Source of the DNA: Owenia fusiformis
Lineage: Eukaryota > Annelida > Polychaeta > Sabellida > Oweniidae
Length of the DNA: 64,000 bases
Direction of reading: 5' to 3'
Assembly (NCBI GenBank): GCA_903813345.2
Contig: CAIIXF020000001.1
Location: forward strand, 1,550,001 to 1,614,000
The notes under the pieces are model-generated. The model did no database searches. It saw only the letters and a list, made by a program, of their open reading frames with translations, and had not been told where the DNA came from. This document shows, in pieces, positions 62,001 to 64,000 of the stretch; position 1 is the first letter of the stretch; each line of letters begins with the position of its first letter. A program made the translations under genes and the position numbers.

Positions 62001-63009
62001 AGTGCAGTTACTACATATTTCATTAAGGAAATGTTCTGAACCTTTTGTTCGCATTTTGTGAATTTTCCATATTATCAAAGGCAATTGGAATATAAAGTGC
62101 AGAATGGTGGGCAGATTTAAAATATGAAAATTGAATGATTCAAATATCCGGGTGAAAGTTTTATAACAAGAAACCTTCCAGGTAGTTTCAACCATATGTA
62201 TCACTAAGTATATAGATTGTTCAGCATTGATTTCTATATACTATAGTGTTAATATGACTCTATGTTTCAGCTATGCCTTGACTGTCTCTGGAAGACACTT
62301 GGCTGAGAAATGTTCAGACTTTGCCCAAGCTTATTACAACTTCAGTTCTGTAAGAGGAATACCTAAAATACCAGAAGCATCAAGGTAAGTACATACATGT
62401 ATTTTATATTCTTGTATTCTAGTCATGATTACTGTGTGTATTATAGTTACCAACTAACACTACCTGCAGTAGGAAGTTAAGAATAGTATCCTATCCTATC
62501 TTAGGAAATAAATCATACAAATGTAGGGCTACACCATGCCCAATAACAGAAAATAGGCAATTGGCTGTACAATGCATGAAAGAATTGTTATATATGCAGG
62601 TTTACATTCCCTCATACTAGGGCTCATAGGGAGATGTTGTTTGAATCTCATAATGATAGCTATCCATTGTGTCGCATGTAGGCATTAATTCAAGTGCATT
62701 ATACTATAGTATATATGTAAATGAAAATAACATAACAACTTGTATGCCTTAAGATCTGTGTTGTATGTGTCTTGCTTTAATGCACCTACCTATGTTTATG
62801 GTTGGCTATATTTTAGTACTCAGATAGGTGCAGAAAGGCTGTGTTTGGTGATAGATTCACAAGAGAAAGAGAGGGAGAGGCTGATAGGGTTTGCTAGACA
62901 GAGGGGAATTGTCACAAAAGTGCGAGAGCTACCTGCTGGCGACTATGTGTGGCTTCTGCTGCCCCCTGGTGCTGATGGGAGCCAGGATATACCTAGTAAT
63001 AGAGAAATG
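17547..63009 (+). CDS. MUS81-like structure-specific endonuclease with N-terminal Ubl and B-box (3' part outside window)
   Basis: Eleven exons are read from GT/AG sites: 17547-17660, 19309-19379, 19827-20030, 20593-20816, 22108-22268, 46060-46201, 59566-59650, 60527-60627, 61099-61183, 62271-62384, 62817-63009. Phases match at every junction, and the 1,494 nt encode 498 residues with no stop. Domains: ubiquitin-like (1-80), unassigned helical part (81-258), B-box (259-305), MUS81-type winged helix (about 310-412), start of the ERCC4 nuclease (441-498). MUS81 with EME1 cuts branched DNA at stalled forks and recombination intermediates in the nucleus. Retained residues are the D447 and E450 pair (VIDSQE) and D476 in AGDYVW; the ERK and later acidic residues must lie beyond the window. 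The link across the 23.8-kb intron 5 rests on phase 0/0 plus the absence of a stop on one side and of a start on the other. It could instead be two genes. Confidence 0.8.
17898..17962. repeat. Hairpin in intron 1
   Basis: TTAGACCTAGCCCGGGCC pairs imperfectly with GGCCCGGCTAGGTCTAA across a loop of about 30 bp. Intronic, no coding content. Confidence 0.5.
18661..18722. repeat. Hairpin in intron 1
   Basis: TTAAACTCAATAATGGC pairs with GCCGTTATTGAGTTTAA, with a 28-bp loop. Intronic. The overlapping short ORFs on both strands arise from this palindrome. Confidence 0.5.
20093..20195. repeat. Imperfect TACTG/TATAC simple repeat
   Basis: Words TGTACTG, TATACTG and TACTCTAATATACTC recur every 5-10 bp in intron 3 of the MUS81-like gene. 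Low-complexity microsatellite. Confidence 0.6.
20326..20376. repeat. Small hairpin in intron 3
   Basis: CAACAGGCGAT and ATCGCCTGTTG form an 11-bp perfect stem with a loop of about 20 bp. Confidence 0.5.
20593..22268 (+). CDS. Exons 4-5: unassigned linker region of the MUS81-like gene
   Basis: Residues 131-258. Exon 4 (20593-20816) is probably helical (SNVNAFIAYIDRLGKKG, DALHEFYEEFEQL, VGSFLRRHAIQLGFI); I do not recognise a named domain. Its donor, GGAG^gtttgt, is weak but is required by the frame. Exon 5 (22108-22268) is polar and basic (NRAGKIKNNKAG, TPTTRRVKAIK) and ends AAG^gtaagt in phase 0; it may be a flexible linker or nuclear-localisation-type segment. A decayed mariner lies in the intron between the two exons. 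Confidence 0.7.
21545..21985 (+). mobile_element. Decayed mariner (DD34D) fragment with inverted duplication of its 3' end
   Basis: Across frames at 21615-21880 mariner transposase words can be read: KKRPEITPF, LFHQDNAPWS (second catalytic Asp region), YSPDEAVLDFWVFNRMKDELRGGR (third Asp). Stops and frameshifts interrupt it. About 60 bp of the 3' coding end (right arm 21890-21951) reappears inverted at 21551-21612, giving a snap-back structure. N-terminal half missing. It sits in intron 4 of the MUS81-like gene. Confidence 0.7.
22549..23526 (+). repeat. 18-bp minisatellite, about 54 copies
   Basis: The unit is ATTGGTACAGCTGATAGG, alternating with variants carrying CTGTTG in place of GGATTG, GATACAG in place of GGTACAG, and GGTATAG. 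Variants follow a higher-order order that repeats over several units. Because 18 is a multiple of 3, frames stay open on both strands (332 codons forward reading IGTADR/TVGTAD, and others); these are by-products, not genes. Nearly every unit holds CAGCTG (an E-box palindrome) overlapping GATA. It lies in intron 5 of the MUS81-like gene, about 280 bp after exon 5. Confidence 0.95.
23804..25152. mobile_element. 1.35-kb non-autonomous element, CAC...GTG ends, 5-bp target duplication
   Basis: The left end CACGGGGGATAAGCAAAACG and its reverse complement at the right end continue for about 50 bp (through GCCACGGACTGCGACTCGCG). AGAAC flanks both sides (23799-23803 and 25153-25157). The interior has no transposase. 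Same end type and duplication length as the elements at 1306, 32877 and 63028, though the interior sequence is unrelated. Confidence 0.85.
25770..26045. repeat. Dispersed non-coding repeat, copy 1
   Basis: Shares its order of words (CTAGTGAG-type start, GTGTTATTTTATGATTTTTG, AGTAGTGAATGGCAG, CATGGCTGTTCAATGGGAT, CATTGCCATTATTTAGTT) with copies at 35890-36046 and 59394-59551. This copy also contains an earlier degenerate half-copy (25770-25860). No coding capacity or clear TIRs. Confidence 0.6.
26348..26770. mobile_element. 423-bp MITE with 9-bp target duplication (Mutator-like)
   Basis: The ends CGAACTCC...GCAGTG and the reverse complement (CACTGC...GGAGTTCG) are imperfect TIRs. An inner stem joins CACTGCGGCGGGCAG and CTGCCCGCCGCAGTG. 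CCACTAACT lies just outside both ends (26339-26347 and 26771-26779), a 9-bp target duplication, which is the length typical of Mutator-like elements. No transposase. Confidence 0.75.
26780..29736. other. Intron 5 interior, no gene recognised
   Basis: Nothing codes convincingly. The short ORFs at 27.1-27.6 kb and 27.7-27.9 kb have no domain. A TGACGTCA (CRE-type) octamer occurs near 28060 and an ACAGAGGGCGCTAT word near 28333; either could be a regulatory site by chance. Confidence 0.4.
29737..30062 (+). repeat. Two-copy tandem duplication, 159-bp unit
   Basis: AAAGATCAGCCAGTAAAAAC... begins at 29737 and again at 29896. The copies match closely through TTGACTGTACAATAAAGTTGACT, the second with an extra GGGCTATT segment of about 12 bp. 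Non-coding, within intron 5. Confidence 0.8.
30063..31110. other. Intron 5 interior upstream of the first vWA gene
   Basis: No gene. TTAATTAA-rich low-complexity sequence at 30690-30780. A near-palindromic pair of words, AAAGATGGCGAAGATG and ATCTTTTAAACC, lies around 30430-30500. Confidence 0.4.
31149..31159 (+). other. Candidate non-coding first exon or 11-nt microexon of vWA gene A
   Basis: ATGGCAGGGAG is preceded by a pyrimidine tract plus AG and followed by a GTAAAT donor. The same arrangement, with the flanking intron conserved, precedes gene B at 41320-41330. The ATG-containing exon then starts at 31805 after ATAG. It could be a microexon, or the 3' end of a short first exon driven by the AT-rich box just upstream. 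An ATG falls within it in gene A but not in gene B, so it is unlikely to be the true start. Confidence 0.4.
31520..31696 (+). pseudogene. RNase H fragment from a LINE
   Basis: One frame reads W-stop-PGHLCIVGNELADKYA, then a stop, then TAAAEAINIV. This is the C-terminal RNase H signature (WxPGHxxIxGNExADxxA) found in RNase H-bearing LINEs such as the I/R1/LOA group. Only about 60 codons remain, with internal stops. It lies inside the intron between the leader exon and the first coding exon of vWA gene A and is absent from gene B, so it arrived after the gene duplication or was lost from B. Confidence 0.65.
31811..39096 (+). CDS. Secreted protein with two vWA-like domains, paralogue A
   Basis: Five coding exons: 31811-32144, 33805-34431, 35304-35786, 36387-36557, 39062-39096, in frame for 549 residues. 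Residues 1-21 (MRLAVTFAILTLLIGVPGSDA) are a signal peptide. The N-terminal part (22-111) is basic and unassigned. Exon 2 (112-320) is a vWA-like domain with a degenerate metal site: VQISCRC where DxSxS is expected, but VTFTDG retained. Exon 3 (321-481) is a second vWA with a complete DRSNS site and VGTDG. Exon 4 holds NxT/NxS glycosylation sites (NRT, NCT). The last exon ends GAVCLLPEN. Many cysteines and no membrane helix suggest an extracellular protein binding ligands through vWA metal sites. Gene B is a tandem paralogue; both lie inside intron 5 of the MUS81-like gene on the same strand. Transposons have enlarged its introns. Function unknown. Confidence 0.85.
32340..32700. repeat. Degenerate 130-140 bp tandem repeat with AAGGTCA motifs
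   Basis: CTTGCTTCAAATTGACC (or a close variant) recurs at about 32358, 32482 and 32628, each followed by TTTTTCAAAATCATCTACAAG and then TGACCTTCAATGACCTTCTC plus AAGGTCA. It lies in intron 1 of vWA gene A. Gene B's equivalent intron lacks it. Confidence 0.65.
32877..33728. mobile_element. 852-bp foldback element, CAC...GTG ends, 5-bp target duplication
   Basis: CACCCTATGCAGACAGAG at 32877 is matched in reverse complement at the right end, and the arms pair along almost the whole length (about 400 bp each) around a centre near 33300. AACTG flanks both ends (32872-32876 and 33729-33733). No transposase; the ORF on its minus strand comes from the palindrome. It is inserted in intron 1 of vWA gene A just before exon 2 and is absent from gene B. 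Confidence 0.85.
34788..34862. repeat. Hairpin in intron 2 of vWA gene A
   Basis: TATCAGGGAAGAT and its complement ATCTTCCCTGATA flank a loop of about 45 bp. Non-coding. Confidence 0.5.
35049..35131. repeat. Strong hairpin in intron 2 of vWA gene A
   Basis: CCACCTGGAGAATATCCTGT...ACATGTTC pairs with GAACATGTCAGTGGACAGG...CCCAGGGGG over about 33 bp, with a loop of about 15 bp. No equivalent in gene B, so it is probably a recent palindromic insertion. Confidence 0.65.
35890..36046. repeat. Dispersed non-coding repeat, copy 2
   Basis: Same family as 25770-26045 and 59394-59551. It lies in intron 3 of vWA gene A. Directly after it, CCAGTGTACAATCACAAG matches gene B at about 43812, so the repeat inserted into the ancestral intron of A. 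Confidence 0.6.
36121..36295. mobile_element. 175-bp MITE with CAGTGATCTCCCCAG ends
   Basis: CAGTGATCTCCCCAG at 36121 is mirrored by CTGGGGAGATCACTG ending at 36295. GTGCT flanks both ends (36116-36120 and 36296-36300). A second inner pair, CACCCACCTGA, occurs directly repeated. CAGTG-type ends are common in hAT MITEs, but hAT duplications are 8 bp and only 5 bp match here. Intron 3 of vWA gene A. Confidence 0.7.
36654..37760. mobile_element. 1.1-kb foldback element with about 400-bp arms
   Basis: ATAGTACCCCGGACAGG at 36654 is matched by its reverse complement ending at 37760. The arms extend to about 37058 and from about 37361, leaving a loop of about 300 bp. No target duplication recognised and no transposase. 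It sits in intron 4 of vWA gene A, where gene B has only about 216 bp of intron. Confidence 0.8.
37765..39060. other. Rest of intron 4 of vWA gene A
   Basis: No coding sequence seen. The last 150 bp (around 38900-39060) is recognisably homologous to the short intron 4 of gene B (CTGAGAAAATGGATTAAATCC versus a similar stretch at 44268), so the remaining sequence was inserted. Confidence 0.5.
39280..39528. repeat. Inverted repeat with C-tract/TCCATCC arrays
   Basis: GGATGGAGGGGGGGAG at 39280 is matched in reverse by CTCCCCCC...TCCATCC from 39471, where C8-C13 tracts alternate with TCCATCCA three times. A related tract recurs at 39873-39896. On the minus strand these are G-runs spaced by short loops, a G-quadruplex-compatible pattern. 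Lies between vWA genes A and B. Confidence 0.65.
39900..41280. other. Region between the two vWA genes
   Basis: No gene seen. AT-rich, with TATATAATTAATATAATTA near 41000. It should carry upstream control sequence of gene B, but nothing specific stands out before the TATA-like box at 41283. Confidence 0.4.
41283..41290 (+). promoter_or_regulatory. TATA-like box upstream of vWA gene B
   Basis: TATATAAA lies about 30-37 bp before the conserved leader segment at 41320-41330, the spacing expected of a TATA box to a start site there. Gene A has a weaker ATTAATAAATA at the corresponding place. If this is the promoter, the leader exon is very short (about 15 nt). Confidence 0.4.
41320..41330 (+). 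other. Candidate non-coding first exon or microexon of vWA gene B
   Basis: ATAGCAGGGAG is followed by a consensus GTAAGT donor and preceded by TTATTAG. It is the counterpart of 31149-31159 in gene A. The coding exon starts after TTTTAG at 41453, six bases before ATG 41459. Confidence 0.4.
41459..44390 (+). CDS. Secreted protein with two vWA-like domains, paralogue B
   Basis: Exons 41459-41777, 42198-42824, 43243-43725, 43969-44139, 44356-44390: 544 residues in frame, with splice phases and exon lengths identical to gene A except exon 1. The start is ATG 41459, the counterpart of gene A's. Signal peptide MKLAVTFAVLALLIGVPGSDA. The first vWA-like domain again has VQISCRC at the metal site and VTFTDG. 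The second has DRSNS and VGTDG. Exons 2 and 4 are almost identical to gene A, while exons 1 and 3 differ strongly. Introns are compact, so B resembles the ancestral state. AATAAA follows at 44505-44510. Expected to be extracellular; the binding partner is unknown. Confidence 0.85.
44505..44510 (+). terminator. Polyadenylation signal of vWA gene B
   Basis: AATAAA lies 115 bases after the stop, in sequence conserved with gene A, where the matching word is ACATAAA (about 39209). Gene A may therefore use a weaker signal. Confidence 0.55.
44520..45469. other. Intron 5 interior downstream of the vWA genes
   Basis: AT-rich, no coding region or clear repeat recognised. Confidence 0.4.
45470..45794 (+). 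mobile_element. tRNA-derived SINE
   Basis: The head is tRNA-like: TAGCTCAGAGG at 45481-45491 fits an RNA polymerase III A box and GGATTCAATCC at 45523-45533 fits a B box, at tRNA-like spacing. A tRNA-unrelated body of about 240 bp and an AATAC-type short repeat tail (AAAATACAATACAAT) follow. It does not fold as a complete tRNA gene. It lies about 265 bp upstream of the B-box exon. No clear target duplication was found. Confidence 0.7.
46060..46201 (+). CDS. Exon 6: B-box-type zinc finger of the MUS81-like gene
   Basis: Acceptor TTTTTAG^GAT, donor AAAG^gtacat; phase 0 in, phase 1 out; 47 codons. The spacing is CxxC (DRPCEDCG), then CxxC (YCPDCEGG), CxxC (LCQDCS), then H-x(6)-H-H: a zinc-binding B-box. 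B-boxes act in protein interaction and assembly, typically in TRIM ubiquitin ligases. None of the MUS81 proteins I know carries one. Placed between a Ubl and the MUS81 winged helix. Confidence 0.85.
46460..47345. mobile_element. Near-perfect palindrome (foldback), arms about 420 bp
   Basis: CCAAAGGACCACGAGTTG at about 46486 is mirrored by CAACTCACGGTCCTTTTG at about 47299-47315. Pairing runs inward through CTTCAGAGGGCTGGGAATCA, and inside that CAAGCAGATTTTGAGATAAC, to a centre near 46900. Outer limits decay gradually. No coding content. Intron 6 of the MUS81-like gene, immediately before the 6-kb tandem duplication. Confidence 0.85.
49023..50086 (+). mobile_element. Mariner (DD34D), internally deleted, copy 1
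   Basis: The 34-bp TIRs are identical in the two ends (CAAGGGCCGAGCAATATATT... and its complement) and are flanked by the TA duplication at 49021-49022 and 50087-50088. Perfect TIRs suggest recent movement, though only part of the transposase remains, so it must have been mobilised in trans. Confidence 0.9.
49357..49833 (+). pseudogene. Mariner transposase, C-terminal part, copy 1
   Basis: 158 codons cover the second half of the catalytic domain: HQDNAPSHRA with the second Asp, and YSPDLALCDFEIFGKLK with the third Asp 34 residues later (DD34D). The DNA-binding half and the first Asp are missing; the sequence before about residue 20 does not match the family. Not a working transposase. Confidence 0.85.
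50140..51620. repeat. Stem-rich GGGCAGATAT/CCTCGGG interior of the nested foldback
   Basis: GGGCAGATATA and its complement occur several times at both ends of the nested foldback (50123, 50155, 51564, 51589, 51615). Paired words such as GGATTATCCC, CCCTCGGGACC, GGCCTCGGGATAA, ACCTCATAGAGGATAAT and CCTATATGAGGTTC lie within it. The set suggests several older palindromic insertions. Confidence 0.5.
55038..56101 (+). mobile_element. Mariner (DD34D), internally deleted, copy 2
   Basis: Identical to the copy at 49023-50086, including TA flanks. Copied by the tandem duplication, not by transposition. Confidence 0.9.
55372..55848 (+). pseudogene. Mariner transposase, C-terminal part, copy 2
   Basis: Residue-for-residue the same 158-codon frame as at 49357-49833, with HQDNAPSHRA and the DD34D third Asp. 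Incomplete. Confidence 0.85.
59394..59551. repeat. Dispersed non-coding repeat, copy 3
   Basis: Same family as the copies at 25770 and 35890 (ACAATTTGGCTAGTGAACGA ... CATTGCTATTATCTAGTT). It starts within 10 bp of the tandem-duplication end and finishes about 14 bp before the acceptor of exon 7, so it may supply the branch point or pyrimidine tract of that exon. Confidence 0.6.
59566..62384 (+). CDS. Exons 7-10: MUS81-type winged-helix region
   Basis: Residues 306-433 from exons 59566-59650, 60527-60627, 61099-61183 and 62271-62384, phases 1/2/1/2/2 all compatible. The order of words follows the MUS81 winged helix: HKPYSPKAYRTPFALLIGL (MUS81: YxPxxxSGAxxILLxLY), MENTLIMKNLVLK (MUS81: LRSLLHRNLVL), and SYALTVSGRHLAEKC (MUS81: RYSLTPEGLELAQKL). 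This domain contacts DNA and influences cleavage in MUS81. The segment between (LSMNERNVKDLSQPHTDTD) is the variable part. Confidence 0.8.
59977..60112 (+). repeat. 36-bp tandem repeat, about 3.5 copies
   Basis: TGCCTCATTTTTTATTTTGC plus TTCATCTGTTCATTTT repeats with few changes in intron 7 of the MUS81-like gene. Confidence 0.8.
61198..61520 (+). repeat. Degenerate minisatellite of about 20 bp (CACTAAGATTAATAG)
   Basis: CTGCACTAAGATTAATAG and variants (CTACACTAAGATTAATAG, CTGCACTTAGATTAATAG) recur at 18-30 bp spacing through intron 9, decaying to the right. Confidence 0.7.
62817..63009 (+). CDS. Exon 11: first half of the MUS81-like ERCC4 nuclease
   Basis: 64 codons after acceptor ATTTTAG^T, ending ATG^gtaggc in phase 0. 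The sequence aligns with the start of the MUS81 nuclease: ERLCLVIDSQE against LCVDIGE, RQRGIVTKVRELPAGDYVWL against RLHVTHTVRKLHVGDFVWV. D447, E450 and D476 are present where MUS81 has metal-binding residues. The ERKx3D half and any helix-hairpin-helix domains must lie to the right of the window. It is closer to MUS81 than to XPF or EME1, in which the catalytic set differs. Confidence 0.85.
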
Positions 63010-63027
63010 GTAGGCACCTACTTGTAT

Positions 63028-63887
63028 CACCCTTGGTATACGCAGCTAACGAAAATTGACCGGTACGGGTCAAAAGCTGGACCGGTACGGGTTAACGGTT
63101 TTATTTGAATTTAAAATAGCCATAACTTGCTCAATATTGACTTCCTTGTGTCTAATTTGAAATATATGATGCCTCCCGATGCTTTTAAGTACCCCAATTT
63201 TTACAGATTTGTAAACGGACCAAAACTCTCTAAATGCGCATTTTTGCTCTTTTCTCTCGAGAACGACTGTCTCATTTTCACGATAACTTTTATTTAGTAC
63301 TTCTAACATATAAGATCTATTTTTCCCCATCAAGGTATGATGTAAATGACATGCTATTTACATCTTGTGAGTTTCAATGACGCGCGTTTGATTTTATAAA
63401 AAATGCCAAACTTTGTGACAAAGAATTTCATCCTGCTTGCAGCGAGAAGACGGACCGGTTCGGGGCAATCTGCTTGCAGCGAGAAGACGGACCGGTTCGG
63501 GGCAATAGCTGATGAAATTCTTTGTCACAAAGTTTGGCATTTTTTATAAAATTAAACGCGCATCATTGAAACTCACAAGATGTAAATAGCATGTCATTTA
63601 CATCATACCTTGATGGGGAAAAATAGATCTTAGAAGTACTAAATAAAAGTTATCGTGAAAATGAGACAGTCGTTCTCAAGAGAAAAGAGTATAAATGCGC
63701 ATTTAGAGAGTTTTGGTCCGTTTAAAAATCTGTAAAAAATTGGGGTACTTAAAAGCATCGGGAGGCATCATATATTTCAAATTAGACACGAGGAAGTCAA
63801 TATTGAGCAAGTTATGGCTGTTTTAAATTCAAATAAAACCGTTAACCCGTACCGGTCAATTTTCGTTAGCTGCGTATACCAAGGGTG
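63028..63887. mobile_element. 860-bp foldback element, CAC...GTG ends, 5-bp target duplication
   Basis: CACCCTTGGTATACGCAGC at 63028 is matched by its reverse complement ending at 63887. The arms pair over about 400 bp with a centre near 63470, where GACGGACCGGTTCGGGGCAA occurs twice in direct order. TGTAT flanks both ends (63023-63027 and 63888-63892). No transposase. Size and end type resemble the element at 32877. It begins only 18 bp after the splice donor of exon 11. Confidence 0.85.
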
Positions 63888-63892
63888 TGTAT

Positions 63893-64000
63893 GGAAGACA
63901 TTGTTGAGCTTATCTGTCTGGTTCCATAAATCCACCATCCCTTTATTTACAATGTCAGTTCATTGAAATATTGATCCCTAGGATAAACATTGAAGTCGTG
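63893..64000. other. Intron 11 sequence to window edge
   Basis: No exon recognised. The next MUS81-like exon (expected to encode the ERK motif) is not visible before 64000. Confidence 0.5.

Noticed and set aside
63070-63333. 87-codon minus-strand frame near the right edge
   Set aside because: Lies within an arm of the 860-bp foldback at 63028-63887.

Overview
The window is animal (metazoan) genomic DNA: AT-rich, with short exons bounded by GT/AG splice sites, large introns, and many transposon remains (LINEs, mariner, MITEs, foldback elements, a tRNA-derived SINE). The gene content (an intronless Toll-like receptor, tandem secreted von Willebrand A proteins, a MUS81-type nuclease) and the repeat types suit an aquatic invertebrate such as a mollusc or another lophotrochozoan, or an invertebrate deuterostome. 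The phylum cannot be fixed from the sequence alone.

Layout. 1-1.3 kb: no gene seen. 1.3-11.2 kb: a nested transposon block. A terminal-inverted-repeat (TIR) element with a 5-bp target duplication holds a degenerate plus-strand LINE, whose first ORF is split by a minus-strand, 5'-truncated LINE with its own 10-14 bp target duplication. 11.4-12.15 kb: a degenerate array with roughly 10-bp periodicity built on GAACG. 13.04-15.63 kb: an intact single-exon Toll-like receptor (LRR, membrane span, TIR domain). 17.5 kb to beyond 63.0 kb: one large plus-strand gene. Its 11 exons in the window are phase-compatible throughout and encode a ubiquitin-like domain, an unassigned middle part, a B-box zinc finger, a MUS81-like winged helix and the first half of a MUS81/XPF (ERCC4) nuclease. 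It runs off the right edge.

The 23.8-kb fifth intron (22.27-46.06 kb) contains a pair of same-strand paralogous genes for secreted proteins with two vWA-like domains (31.8-39.1 and 41.5-44.4 kb), a 54-copy 18-bp minisatellite, and many MITEs and foldbacks. The sixth intron (46.2-59.57 kb) contains a large palindrome and then a 6,015-bp unit present twice in direct tandem with almost no differences. Each unit is a TIR element carrying a foldback that carries a deleted mariner.

Working together. The Toll-like receptor and the vWA proteins suggest recognition at the cell surface or outside the cell. The Ubl/B-box/MUS81 protein looks like a structure-specific DNA endonuclease with ubiquitin-linked modules, a combination I do not recognise as a described architecture. 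This is the best candidate for something new in the window. A second theme is at least four unrelated-looking non-autonomous elements that share CAC...GTG ends and 5-bp target duplications, a signature compatible with the Transib/RAG-like superfamily.
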